A stretch of 64,000 bases of DNA, from NCBI GenBank assembly GCA_947631405.1, contig CANRLC010000002.1, forward strand, positions 1-64,000. The letters are read 5' to 3'. Below are positions 7,956 to 16,064 of this stretch, in pieces. Below the pieces are notes generated by a model that was given only the letters and a program-made list of their open reading frames with translations, was not told the origin of the DNA and searched no databases. Each line of letters opens with the position of its first letter. The stretch's first letter is position 1. The translations under genes were made by a program, and so were the position numbers. The DNA is from an uncultured Clostridia bacterium. GTDB lineage: Bacteria; Bacillota; Clostridia; Christensenellales; Aristaeellaceae.

Positions 7956-8014
7956 AGCGGTCACCCTCCTTCGTTTCGTCGCGGGCGGGCGATGGGGCCT
8001 GCCCGTCTCCTCAC

Positions 8015-8058
8015 AGCATAGCGCAAGGATGTGACGCCGGTGTGTCGGCGGCGTTACA
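8015..8058 (-). promoter_or_regulatory. Candidate promoter and operator of the two-component operon
   Basis: On the minus strand, a -10 like TATGCT (8020-8015) has no good -35. Instead an inverted repeat, TGTAACGCCG and CGGCGTCACA with a 9-nt gap (8058-8049 and 8039-8030), covers the -35 position. It could be a binding site for the regulator itself or for another activator. It is not a terminator for the upstream minus-strand gene, as no T run follows. Confidence 0.4.
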
Positions 8059-8084
8059 TTTGTTTGGCAAAGGGAAGGGGCGCG

Positions 8085-9941
8085 TCAGCGCGCGAGCGGC
8101 AAGACCGACAGGCGCACCGGGCACTCGGCATACGGGCGAAGCGTCACCTCGCGCGGCTCGAGCGCGCCGGGCGCGTCGATGGGCGGCTGATCGGCGTCCG
8201 CGCCGCGCAGGCCCCAGCCGGGCAGCGGGGCGGCCTGCGCGATCAGCGAGACGGAGCCGCCCTCCTCCCGCGCCTCGATGGGCGCGCCCTGCATGAGCGC
8301 GACGCCGAAGGGGGCCTTTGCGCGGGCGAGCATGCCGCCGTCCGGCGCGGTCTGCATGTCGCAGGGCGGCGCGTAGGCAAAGCGCAGCGGCCCACGGCAG
8401 ACGCACACCGCCTGATGGAAGCACGGCTGCGTCTCCACCGCCATGGGCAGGGTGAGCAGCAGTTCGTCGCCGTCTTGCCACTGGCGGTTGAGCGTGAGCA
8501 GCGCGCCCGCCTCCGCCGGGACGATCTCGCCGCCGACGGCCACGCTCGCGCCCTTCGCCCACGCGGGGATGCGCAGGGAGAGCGGGAACGCCGCCTCGCG
8601 CTCCAGCGACAGCGAGACGCGCACGCGGCCCGAGGCGGGGTAATCGCCGGAGACGTGCAGCTGCACGAATGCGCCGCCCAGCCGGTAGCGCGCCGAGCAG
8701 GGCGCGTAGCCGGTGAGGCAGAGGCCGTCGTCGCGGGTGAGCAGGCACTGGTGCTGGAGGAAGCGCGGCCACGCGGAGAGCAGCGAGACCGCGTCTGGGC
8801 CGTCGCAGGAAAAGAGCGAAGCGCCGCCCGCGAGCAGCGGGTAGCGCGCCGCATCGTCGATGGCGATCTGGTTGGCCTGCTGCACCGCCTGCACGGCGCG
8901 GTAATCCCGGGTGAAGGCCGCGTCTATGCCGTTGTAGACGAGCGTCTCCAGCGGGTCGGCCGCGTGCTCGCCGCCGGGGCAGGCGAGCAGCGTCTCCAGC
9001 GAGGCGGCCATCTGGGCCATCGCCGCGGCGCGCACGCCCCGGCTGGGGTGCGTCCCGGCGAGGAGCGGATCCGCCGTCACGCCGCCGCAGGCCGCGCCGT
9101 GCTGGCGCAGCAGCCGCGCAAGGCCCGCCTCCGGCGCGGAGAGGTGCTTGCCCGAGCCGCTCGCCACGCCGCTCAGCGCGCACGCGCGTAGGCCCTCGCA
9201 CAGGTTCGCGCCGTCCGCCGTGCGGCGAAGGCGCAGGATGTACTCGTTTTCGCCGCCGGGCGCGGCGGCCTCCGGGTTCACGCGGGAGATCGGCGCGCGG
9301 TAGGGGAAGGCGGAAAAGATCGAGGCGTAATCCGTACCCTGCGCGATCAGCAGATCGACGACGGGCAGGATCGCGCGCTGGCCCGTGACGTTGTAAAGAA
9401 GCTCCGCCGCCTCCAGCGTGTCCGCCGCGTGCAGCGCGTCTTCCTCGGAAAGCGGCGCGGCGCAGAGCGATTCTTTCAGGTATTTCATGTAGCGCAGCAT
9501 GAAGGAGAGGATCGCGCGCTCGCCGCAGAGCGCGTAGGCGTGCGAGAGGGCGCGCAGCATCCGCCCGCGCAGCGCGAAGAGCGACTGCCCCTGCGGCGCG
9601 GTATCGGGGCCGAAGGAGCCGTCCTCGCGCTGGGCGCCCAAGACAAGGCGGCAGGCGCGCAGCGCGTCCCGGCGAAGCTCCTCGTCGCCGAGCTGCGCGC
9701 CAAGCAGCAGCGCCGCCTCCAGCGCGTCAGGCAGGGCGGGATCGGCGGGGGCGTCCGCGCCGCACCAGCCGCTCTGGCCCGCGCCGCGCACGAGCGGCGC
9801 ACCCGCGTGGGCGAACAGGCCCGCGCGCAGGGCGAGAAGGCGCTCGCGGGACGAATCGCGCGAGACGATCGCCCCGGCGGGCAGGGGAGCAAAACGCCCG
9901 GCCGTAAACGGCGGACGGGGAAAGAACGTGCGGGTGAGCAT
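8085..9941 (-). CDS. GH127 (DUF1680)-like glycoside hydrolase-fold protein
   Basis: 618 residues; the start at ATG 9941 has CAGGAGGTTGCC just upstream. The layout is an N-terminal alpha-helical barrel (about 1-410; DTLEAAELLYNVTGQ, ETLVYNGIDAAF) followed by beta-sandwich domains (about 420-618; VSLSLEREAAFPLSLRIPAW, LTLNRQWQDGDELLLTLPMA), as in beta-L-arabinofuranosidases of family GH127/GH146. The characteristic zinc-binding cysteine cluster (CxCCP) is not present: the equivalent stretch reads FSCDGPDAVSLL with one Cys, and the conserved acidic residue before it is not obvious. It may act on another sugar or be inactive. No signal peptide, so it is probably cytoplasmic. It diverges from the glycogen branching gene next door. 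Confidence 0.6.
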   Translation of the reverse strand: MLTRTFFPRPPFTAGRFAPLPAGAIVSRDSSRERLLALRAGLFAHAGAPLVRGAGQSGWCGADAPADPALPDALEAALLLGAQLGDEELRRDALRACRLVLGAQREDGSFGPDTAPQGQSLFALRGRMLRALSHAYALCGERAILSFMLRYMKYLKESLCAAPLSEEDALHAADTLEAAELLYNVTGQRAILPVVDLLIAQGTDYASIFSAFPYRAPISRVNPEAAAPGGENEYILRLRRTADGANLCEGLRACALSGVASGSGKHLSAPEAGLARLLRQHGAACGGVTADPLLAGTHPSRGVRAAAMAQMAASLETLLACPGGEHAADPLETLVYNGIDAAFTRDYRAVQAVQQANQIAIDDAARYPLLAGGASLFSCDGPDAVSLLSAWPRFLQHQCLLTRDDGLCLTGYAPCSARYRLGGAFVQLHVSGDYPASGRVRVSLSLEREAAFPLSLRIPAWAKGASVAVGGEIVPAEAGALLTLNRQWQDGDELLLTLPMAVETQPCFHQAVCVCRGPLRFAYAPPCDMQTAPDGGMLARAKAPFGVALMQGAPIEAREEGGSVSLIAQAAPLPGWGLRGADADQPPIDAPGALEPREVTLRPYAECPVRLSVLPLAR

Positions 9942-10010
9942 GGCAACCTCCTGCGTGGGCGCGCGGCGCGCCCGGTCAAGCCCTGCGGGCGATGTTTTCG
10001 GTCGGAGGAT

Positions 10011-10016
10011 ATTATA
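10011..10016 (-). promoter_or_regulatory. -10 element upstream of the GH127-like gene
   Basis: A perfect TATAAT (10016-10011, minus strand) 70 bp before the ATG. The -35 position (TGGCGC, 17 bp further upstream) is a poor match. Confidence 0.4.
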
Positions 10017-10057
10017 GCACAAAGCGCGGCGCAGCGCCACATTTCGCGCGGCCGGGA

Positions 10058-10086
10058 TTGAAAAAAAGCGCTGGATATGGTAAAAT
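10058..10086 (+). promoter_or_regulatory. Promoter of glgB
   Basis: TTGAAA (10058-10063), 17 bp spacer, TAAAAT (10081-10086), about 85 bp before the glgB ATG. Confidence 0.6.
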
Positions 10087-10172
10087 AACGGCAAAGCGCA
10101 TCGTTATCAAAGGGACGGCGTCGCCTTGCCTCGCCAAGCGTGCGGGGGCGGGCGCGCAGGAAGGAGAAACCC

Positions 10173-12197
10173 ATGCCATACGATCAGGAACGGCCGCGGA
10201 TTTTGGACACCGATCAAAACCTCGCCGCGTTTGAGGGCGACCTGCGCGAGCGCATGCGCCGCTATCGGGAGAAATACGCGCGCCTCGCGCCGGAGGGCGG
10301 GCGCATTGCGGACTTTGCCAACGGCCACCACTACTACGGCTTCCACAAGACGCGCACCGGATGGGTCTACCGCGAGTGGGCGCCCGGCGCGAAGGAGATG
10401 CACCTCGTCGGCGATTTCAACGGCTGGGACAGGGCGAGCCACCCCATGCGCAGCCTGCCCGGCGGCAACTGGGAGATCGAGATTCCCGGCATTCGCACGC
10501 TCGCGCACGGCTCGCGCGTCAAGGTCGCCGTGACGCATCAGGACGGCTACACCGAGGATCGCATCCCGCTCTACGCGACCTACGTCGTGCAGGACAAGGA
10601 GACCCAGGCGTTCTGCTCCGCGATCTGGAACCCGCCGCGCCCCTTCAAGTGGACGGACGCGGACTTTGAGCCGCAAAAGAACGTGCCGCCGCTCATCTAT
10701 GAGGCGCATGTGGGCATGGCCACCGAGGAGGAGCGCGTCGGCACCTATCTGGAGTTCATGCGCGACATGCTCCCGCGCATCAAGCGCGATGGTTACAACA
10801 CCGTGCAGCTGATGGCGATCATGGAGCACCCGTACTACGCGAGCTTCGGCTATCAGGTCTCCAACTTCTTCGCGGCGTCCTCGCGCTACGGCACGCCGGA
10901 CGACCTGAAGGCACTCATCAACGAGGCGCACCGGCTGGGGCTGTCCGTGCTGCTCGACCTCATCCACGCCCACGCGGTGAAGAATACGGTCGAGGGCATC
11001 AACGGCTTCGACGGCACCGACTGCCAGTTCTTCAAGAGCGGCCCGGCGGGCGATCATCCCGCGTGGAACAGCAAGGTCTTCGACTACGGCAAGGACGGCG
11101 TCGTTCACATGCTGCTCTCCAACCTCAAATTCTGGCTGGAGGAATACCACTTCGACGGCTTCCGCTTCGACGGCGTGACCAGCATGCTCTACCTCGATCA
11201 CGGGCTGGGCAGCGCGTTTACCGACTACCGGCAATACTTCTCCATGAACACCGACGTCGAGGCTGCCACCTATTTGCAGCTGGCCACGGCGCTCACGCAC
11301 GAGGTGAAGCCCGGCGCGCTGTGCGTCGCCGAGGAGATGAGCGGCATGCCCGGCATGTGCCTGCCCATCGAGGACGGCGGCTTCGGCTTCGATTACCGGC
11401 TGAGCATGGGCCTGCCCGACTTCTACATCAAGACCATCAAGGAGAAGGAGGACGGGCACTGGGACATCGGACGGCTGTACTACGAGCTGATCTCCCGCCG
11501 GCCCGGGGAAAAGAACATCGCCTATGCCGAGTCGCACGATCAGGCGCTGGTGGGCGATAAGACGATCATGTTCCGGCTCGCCGACAAGGAGATGTACTGG
11601 GGCATGAACCGGGGGTACGACAACCTCTGGGTCGAGCGCGCGGTCGCGCTGCACAAGATGATACGGCTTGTGACCATCGCGGCGGGCGGCGAAGGCTACC
11701 TCAACTTCATGGGCAACGAGTTCGGCCACCCGGAGTGGATCGACTTCCCGCGCGAGGGCAACGGCTGGAGCTACGCGCACGCGCGGCGGCTGTGGTCGCT
11801 GGCGGAAAACGGCTTCCTGCGCTACGAGCTGCTGGGGAATTTCGACAAGGCGATGATCGAGCTGATCCGCCGCTACGGCGTGCTGCTGGGCGGCATGCCG
11901 CGCTGCCTGCGCCAGCATGAGGACGAGCAGCTGCTCGCCTTTGAAAAGATGGGCTGCGTGTTCGCCTTCAACTTCCACCCGAACAACTCGCAGACCGCGA
12001 TGTTCATCCCCGCGCCGGAGCTGGGCGACTACAAGGTCATCCTCTCCAGCGACGACAAGGCGTTCGGCGGCTACGAGCGCGTGGACAAGGAAGTCGTCTA
12101 CCACACATGGGCGAACGATCCGCAGATGGGCGACGGACTGGAGATCTATCTGCCGGCGCGCACGGCGGTCGTGCTGCGCAAGGTGGAGCGCATTTAA
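10173..12197 (+). CDS. glgB: 1,4-alpha-glucan (glycogen) branching enzyme
   Basis: 674 residues; ATG 10173 follows AAGGAG. N-terminal CBM48-like domain (about 50-150; WVYREWAPGAKEMHLVGDFN), GH13 catalytic barrel (about 190-560) and C-terminal beta domain. Catalytic residues: nucleophile Asp in FDGFRFDGVTSM, acid/base Glu in LCVAEEMSGMPG, and the third Asp in ESHDQALVGDK. It creates alpha-1,6 branches in glycogen. The sequence (YGKDGVVHMLLSNLKFWLEE) looks more like the eukaryote-type GH13_8 branching enzymes than the long E. coli type. No other glycogen gene is nearby; a kinase gene follows after 14 nt and probably shares the transcript. Confidence 0.9.
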   Translation: MPYDQERPRILDTDQNLAAFEGDLRERMRRYREKYARLAPEGGRIADFANGHHYYGFHKTRTGWVYREWAPGAKEMHLVGDFNGWDRASHPMRSLPGGNWEIEIPGIRTLAHGSRVKVAVTHQDGYTEDRIPLYATYVVQDKETQAFCSAIWNPPRPFKWTDADFEPQKNVPPLIYEAHVGMATEEERVGTYLEFMRDMLPRIKRDGYNTVQLMAIMEHPYYASFGYQVSNFFAASSRYGTPDDLKALINEAHRLGLSVLLDLIHAHAVKNTVEGINGFDGTDCQFFKSGPAGDHPAWNSKVFDYGKDGVVHMLLSNLKFWLEEYHFDGFRFDGVTSMLYLDHGLGSAFTDYRQYFSMNTDVEAATYLQLATALTHEVKPGALCVAEEMSGMPGMCLPIEDGGFGFDYRLSMGLPDFYIKTIKEKEDGHWDIGRLYYELISRRPGEKNIAYAESHDQALVGDKTIMFRLADKEMYWGMNRGYDNLWVERAVALHKMIRLVTIAAGGEGYLNFMGNEFGHPEWIDFPREGNGWSYAHARRLWSLAENGFLRYELLGNFDKAMIELIRRYGVLLGGMPRCLRQHEDEQLLAFEKMGCVFAFNFHPNNSQTAMFIPAPELGDYKVILSSDDKAFGGYERVDKEVVYHTWANDPQMGDGLEIYLPARTAVVLRKVERI

Positions 12198-12211
12198 GAA
12201 GGAGGCCGCGT

Positions 12212-12973
12212 ATGGCGAGAGCGCTCGTGCTGGGCGCGGTGACGGGCAAGCGGCGCGTGGCGGCCCGGATGGCCGCGGCGGCGCTGGAGGCGCGCGGTCA
12301 CGAGGTTCTGCTGCTGCCGACGCAGCTGCTCTCCGGGACGTATGATCTGGGGACGCCCGCGCAGCTGGACGCGACGGGCTACCTGCTGGAGGCGCTCGCG
12401 CGCTGGAAGGAGCAGGGGATCGCTTGGGACTGCGTGCTGCTGGGCGGCGTGACGGGCATGGCGCAGGCCGAGGCGCTCTGCGGCGCGCTCGAGGAGAGCC
12501 GCGCGCGCGGCGCGTGGGTGCTGCTCGACCCGATCTTGGGCGACGGCGGGCGGACGTACCGCTCGGTCGGCGAGGAGCAGGTCGAGGCGATGCGGCTGCT
12601 GCTTTCCCACGCGGACGTCGCGACGCCGAACCTCACGGAGGCGTGTCTGCTCGCGCGCGCGCCATATGGCGGCGCAGACGCGCAGGCGCTGCTGGACGCG
12701 CTCTGCGCAGGCAGCCGGGGCGTCGTCGTCACCAGCGCGAAGACGCCGGGCGGCGGCGACGCCGTGATCGGCCGAGACGCGCAAGGGGAGGGCTTCTGCT
12801 TTCCGTTTGAGCGCGCGGCTGGACGGCATCTGGCGACGGGCGACCTGTTTTCCGCCTGCCTTGCGGACGGGCTGCTGCGCGGGAACTTGCTTTCGCAGGC
12901 CGCGCTCGAGGCGATGCGCGCGGTGGAGTGCGCGATTCGCGGGGAAGGGGATACTTCACTTCCAAAAGATTGA
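12212..12973 (+). CDS. Pyridoxal (pyridoxine) kinase-like ribokinase-fold protein
   Basis: 253 residues; ATG 12212 follows AAGAAGGAGG. Ribokinase-fold features: LLDPILGDGGRTY in the central sheet, the TPNLTEACLL motif typical of pyridoxal and HMP kinases, VVTSAKTPGG, and the catalytic anion-hole segment GRHLATGDLFSACLADGLL (usual GTGDLF). This fits PdxK/PdxY-type salvage of vitamin B6 by phosphorylation. It sits 14 nt after glgB. Glycogen phosphorylase needs pyridoxal phosphate, but linking the two genes on that ground is inference. Hydroxymethylpyrimidine kinase (ThiD) is a less likely alternative. Confidence 0.75.
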   Translation: MARALVLGAVTGKRRVAARMAAAALEARGHEVLLLPTQLLSGTYDLGTPAQLDATGYLLEALARWKEQGIAWDCVLLGGVTGMAQAEALCGALEESRARGAWVLLDPILGDGGRTYRSVGEEQVEAMRLLLSHADVATPNLTEACLLARAPYGGADAQALLDALCAGSRGVVVTSAKTPGGGDAVIGRDAQGEGFCFPFERAAGRHLATGDLFSACLADGLLRGNLLSQAALEAMRAVECAIRGEGDTSLPKD

Positions 12974-12985
12974 AAACTTTGACAG

Positions 12986-13036
12986 ACTGGCCTGCGGTGA
13001 TCGTGCCTGAGCGCGCGAGGCCGCAGGTCTTTCTTT
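12986..13036 (+). terminator. Terminator after the glgB operon
   Basis: Stem GCCTGCGG...CCGCAGGT with a loop of about 20 nt, then the T-rich TCTTTCTTTT (13028-13037). Confidence 0.55.
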
Positions 13037-13086
13037 TGCGCGCATGAAAAGCGTCCCTTCGGGGAGAATAATTCCCAGAAATCCTA

Positions 13087-13115
13087 TTGACGCGGTATGA
13101 TATGCGTGCTATACT
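13087..13115 (+). promoter_or_regulatory. Promoter of iscR-iscS
   Basis: TTGACG (13087-13092), 17 bp spacer, TATACT (13110-13115). Just upstream (13062-13076) is GGGAGAATAATTCCC, whose GGGA/TCCC ends form a short inverted repeat that could be an Rrf2-type operator, though it matches no consensus I can cite. Confidence 0.65.
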
Positions 13116-13152
13116 GTTCGCGGAAGTGATCGGGGAAACGGAGGAATGGCGC

Positions 13153-13593
13153 ATGATGATCTCGACGCGCGGCCGCTATGCGCTGCGCATCATGGCCGAC
13201 GTCGCCCGGCACGAGGGCGACGCGCCCGTGAGCGTGCGCGAGATCGCGCTGCGGCAGGAGATCTCCGGCAAGTACATGGAACAGATCATCAGCGTGCTCT
13301 GCCGCGCCGGGCTGCTCAAAAGCGTGCGCGGCGCGCAGGGCGGCTATCATCTGGCGCGGCCCTGCGGCGAGATCACCGTCGGCATGATCCTGCGCGCCAC
13401 CGAGGGCGATCTCGCGCCCGTCGAGTGCGTCGCCGACGGTGCGCATCCCTGCGAGCGCATCGGCGATTGCCCGTCGCACGCGGTGTTCTCCAAGGTCTAC
13501 GCCGCGATCAATCAGGTGATCGACGGCGTGTTTTTGCGCGATCTCATCGACGACGCCGCGCCCGTTCCGCCCCTCCCCGAAAAGAAAGGATGA
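13153..13593 (+). CDS. iscR: Rrf2-family regulator, IscR-like
   Basis: 146 residues; start at ATG 13153 after ACGGAGGAA (the next codon is also ATG). Winged helix-turn-helix with the typical opening STRGRYALRIMADVA and the SGKYMEQIISVL recognition region, then GGYHLARP. Three cysteines (ECVADGAHPCERIGDC, about residues 94-109) match the Fe-S cluster ligands of IscR-type members. It likely senses Fe-S status and controls the downstream iscS-iscU genes. Its stop is followed within 5 nt by the iscS start. The cysteine-metabolism regulator CymR is an alternative, but CymR lacks this cysteine set. Confidence 0.82.
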   Translation: MMISTRGRYALRIMADVARHEGDAPVSVREIALRQEISGKYMEQIISVLCRAGLLKSVRGAQGGYHLARPCGEITVGMILRATEGDLAPVECVADGAHPCERIGDCPSHAVFSKVYAAINQVIDGVFLRDLIDDAAPVPPLPEKKG

Positions 13594-13598
13594 CCTCA

Positions 13599-14774
13599 TT
13601 GATCTACATGGACAACGCCGCTACCACGCGGCTGACCGACGCCGCCTTTGAGGCGATGCGCCCGTACCTGACCGATCTCTACGCCAACGCCGCCGGTACC
13701 TACGGCTTCGCCGGGGAGTGCGCCGCCGCCGTGGAGCGCGCGCGCGCGCAGATCGCCGCCGTCATCGGGGCGAAGAGCGCCGAAATCTTCTTCACCAGCG
13801 GCGGCACCGAGAGCGACAACTGGGCGATCAAGGGCGTCGCCGAGGCCACGGAGGGCAAGGGAAAGCACATCGTCGTGAGCGCCATCGAGCACCACGCCGT
13901 GCTCCACACCGCCGACGCGCTGCGCCGCCGCGGTTACGATGTCACCGTCATCGGCGTCGATGCCGACGGCCTCGTCGATCCCGCCGCGGTCGAGGCGGCG
14001 CTGCGGCCCGATACCGTGCTCGTCTCGGTCATGGCCGCCAACAATGAGATCGGCACCGTCGAGCCGCTCGCCGAGATCGGCGCGGCCTGCCATCGCCACG
14101 GCGTGCTCTTCCACACCGACGCCGTGCAGGCGTTCGGCCACATCCCGCTCGACGTGGACGCGATGAACATCGACCTGCTCTCGCTGAGCGGGCACAAGTT
14201 CGGCGGCCCCAAGGGCGTCGGCGCGCTGTACGTTCGCCGGGGCGTCCGGCTGCTGCCGTTCATGGACGGCGGCGCGCAGGAAAACCGCCGCCGCGCCGGA
14301 ACCACCAACGTCGCGGGCATTGTCGGGATGGGCGTCGCCGCCCAGAATGCCGCCGCAACGCTTGCGGAGACCGCCGAGCGCGTCGCCGCGGTGCGCGATC
14401 ACCTGATCGAGCGCATCGAGCGGGAGATTCCGCACGCGAAGCTGAACGGACACCGCACGCGCCGCCTGCCCGGCAACGTCAACTTCTGCTTCCGCTTCGT
14501 CGAGGGCGAAAGCATGCTGATGCTGCTGGACAACGACGGCATCTGCGCCTCCAGCGGCTCCGCCTGCACGAGCGGTTCGCTCGATCCGTCGCATGTGCTG
14601 CTGGCCATCGGGCTGCCGCACGAGATCGCGCACGGCTCCCTGCGGCTCACCCTCAGCGCTGAAAACACGATGGAGGACGCCGACCGCGTCGTGGAGAGCC
14701 TCAAGGTCATCATCCCGCGGCTGCGCAGCATGTCGCCGCTGTATGAGGACTTTGTGAGGTCGCAGAAAGCATAA
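13599..14774 (+). CDS. iscS: Cysteine desulfurase (NifS/IscS)
   Basis: 391 residues from the TTG at 13599, 8 nt after AAAGAAAGGA and giving the family start (M)IYMDNAATT. The ATG at 13590 overlaps that ribosome site and the iscR stop. PLP-dependent aminotransferase fold: FTSGGTESDNWAIKG, IEHHAV, DAVQAFGH, the Schiff-base Lys in LSGHKFGGPKG, and the active-site loop Cys in CASSGSACTSGS. It moves sulphur from cysteine to the scaffold IscU. In an operon with iscR. The partner iscU is displaced by 305 bp of repeat-rich sequence, and IscU may then need its own promoter. Confidence 0.9.
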   Translation: MIYMDNAATTRLTDAAFEAMRPYLTDLYANAAGTYGFAGECAAAVERARAQIAAVIGAKSAEIFFTSGGTESDNWAIKGVAEATEGKGKHIVVSAIEHHAVLHTADALRRRGYDVTVIGVDADGLVDPAAVEAALRPDTVLVSVMAANNEIGTVEPLAEIGAACHRHGVLFHTDAVQAFGHIPLDVDAMNIDLLSLSGHKFGGPKGVGALYVRRGVRLLPFMDGGAQENRRRAGTTNVAGIVGMGVAAQNAAATLAETAERVAAVRDHLIERIEREIPHAKLNGHRTRRLPGNVNFCFRFVEGESMLMLLDNDGICASSGSACTSGSLDPSHVLLAIGLPHEIAHGSLRLTLSAENTMEDADRVVESLKVIIPRLRSMSPLYEDFVRSQKA

Positions 14775-15079
14775 ACGGGAAACCAAACTGTTTTCCTGCG
14801 AAGGAAGGGAGCGGGGCTTTGCCCCGCCGATCCGGGGAACTCGCATAGTCGTGTGCTTTCGCACACTCCTTGCGATTCCCCGCGTTCCGCCTCGCTGCAT
14901 CGGCCACTGGCCGCGCTCGGCTCCAGCGCCCGCCTAGGGGCTTTTCGTCAGGAACGCCGCCGATAGGCGGTTCGCCCCTAGGAACCCTTCGGGTTCCCAC
15001 TACCTGAGAAAAAATAAGTTGAGTTGGTCGCCCCAAAGAAGGCGCCTAAACTGGTCTGAGAAACGGATGGAGGTACGCT
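14775..15079. repeat. Hairpin-rich intergenic element between iscS and iscU
   Basis: About 300 bp with no credible ORF but many short perfect hairpins: CGGGGCTTTGCCCCG (14812-14826), GTGTGCTTTCGCACAC (14851-14866), CCTAGGGGC/GCCCCTAGG arms (14933-14941 and 14974-14982) and GGAACCCTTCGGGTTCC (14981-14997). The CCTAGGGGC...GCCCCTAGGAACCC motif recurs at 15565-15590 after iscU. It looks like an inserted or accumulated palindromic repeat that splits the isc operon. Confidence 0.55.
15024..15052 (+). promoter_or_regulatory. Possible iscU promoter
   Basis: TTGGTC (15024-15029), 17 bp spacer, TAAACT (15047-15052). A weak match, but well placed 28 bp before the iscU ATG; it may replace readthrough from iscS. 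Confidence 0.35.
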
Positions 15080-15523
15080 ATGTATACGGAAAAGGTCATG
15101 GATCACTTCATGCACCCGCGCAATGTGGGCGAGATCGAGAACGCCAGCGGCGTGGGCACCGTGGGCAACGCAAAGTGCGGCGACATCATGCGCATCTATC
15201 TGGACATCGACGAGAACCAGATCGTGCGCGACGCGAAGTTCAAGACGTTCGGCTGCGGCGCGGCCATCGCGACCAGCTCCATGGCGACGGAGATGATCAT
15301 CGGCAAGACCGTGCAGGAGGCGCTGGAGGTCACCAACAAGGCCGTGATGGAGGCGCTCGGCGGGCTGCCGCCCGTGAAGGTTCACTGCTCCTTGCTCGCC
15401 GAGGAGGCCGTTCATGCCGCGCTCTGGGATTACGCACAGAAAAACGGCATCGTGATCGAGGGCCTTAAGCCGCCCGTCGATGACGTGGACGAGGTCGAGG
15501 AACGCGACAAAGCGTGTGAGTAA
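15080..15523 (+). CDS. iscU: Fe-S cluster assembly scaffold IscU/NifU-N
   Basis: 147 residues; ATG 15080 follows GATGGAGG. It matches the NifU N-terminal/IscU family from start to end: MYTEKVMDHFMHPRNVG, first cluster ligand in GNAKCGDIM with the following Asp, second in FGCGAAIATSS, third in VHCSLLAEEA. It accepts sulphur from IscS and builds [2Fe-2S] clusters. The C-terminal tail (PPVDDVDEVEERDKACE) is acidic and slightly longer than usual. It forms the third part of the isc set. Confidence 0.92.
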   Translation: MYTEKVMDHFMHPRNVGEIENASGVGTVGNAKCGDIMRIYLDIDENQIVRDAKFKTFGCGAAIATSSMATEMIIGKTVQEALEVTNKAVMEALGGLPPVKVHCSLLAEEAVHAALWDYAQKNGIVIEGLKPPVDDVDEVEERDKACE

Positions 15524-15564
15524 CGGGGAGACGTTTGGGGGACGCTGTCCCCCAACCCCCCCTG

Positions 15565-15616
15565 CCTAGGGGCATGCCCCTAGGAACCCGCCGCCCTTTG
15601 GGCGGCACGTTTTTTT
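15565..15616 (+). terminator. 20-bp palindrome and terminator after iscU
   Basis: The perfect palindrome CCTAGGGGCATGCCCCTAGG at 15565-15584 is followed by a GCCGCCC-TTT-GGGCGGC hairpin (15590-15606) and seven T (15610-15616), a strong rho-independent terminator. Confidence 0.8.
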
Positions 15617-15637
15617 ATGGGCAAGATTTTGCATATA

Positions 15638-15785
15638 GTGCGAAGCACAGGAGGGGGTCTGGGGACAATGTCCCCAGACGGGGCTTGGGGCGGTAGCCCC
15701 AACGTAGCCCAAATCGCGAAGCGATTGTACAGAGTAGCCCGGTAGCGAAGCGATCCCGGGCGGGTTGATCATGATAAGTCGCGCA
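15638..15785. repeat. Dispersed palindromic repeat, copy 1
   Basis: About 148 bp that closely match 35056-35206. It consists of successive hairpins: GTGC..GCAC, GTCTGGGGAC-AAT-GTCCCCAGAC (perfect 10-bp stem), TTGGGGC..GCCCCAA, AATCGCGAAGCGATT and CCCGG...CCGGG. Its sequence outside the stems is also conserved between copies, so this is a repeat family, not chance hairpins. No ORF. Confidence 0.75.
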
Positions 15786-16064
15786 GCTACATGTGTAGCC
15801 CATTGATTTGCGGTTTGCCGCCCTCGCGCGGGGCGGCGTTTTTGTATGCGTATACGCGGTTTTTGACGGGATGGGCCGCGCAAATCGCGCGGGGCGGGGC
15901 CGGGCTGTGACGGATGATGAAAAAAATTCGGGAAGTTGGCAAAAAAATTGTAAAGAAGTGGTGCATTTTTGCCGATTTCATGCTAAAATGTCTCTTGGAT
16001 GAGTGTCCGTATATTTGGCGTGTCTCAAAATCACGCTTTATCCCATCTGCGAGGAGGTACTCCT
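15786..16064 (+). other. Leader region of the secretion operon
   Basis: No gene seen. G+C falls toward 15910-15990. A -10-like TAAAAT (15984-15989) without a convincing -35 lies 75 bp before the next ATG. GAGGAGG just before 16065 is the ribosome site. Confidence 0.4.

Noticed and set aside
7245..7964. GTG at 7964 as start of the response regulator
   Set aside because: It overlaps the AGGAGG site; ATG 7955 has the correct spacing.
10107..12104. 665-codon minus-strand frame opposite glgB
   Set aside because: No domains; glgB carries all catalytic residues of GH13 on the plus strand.
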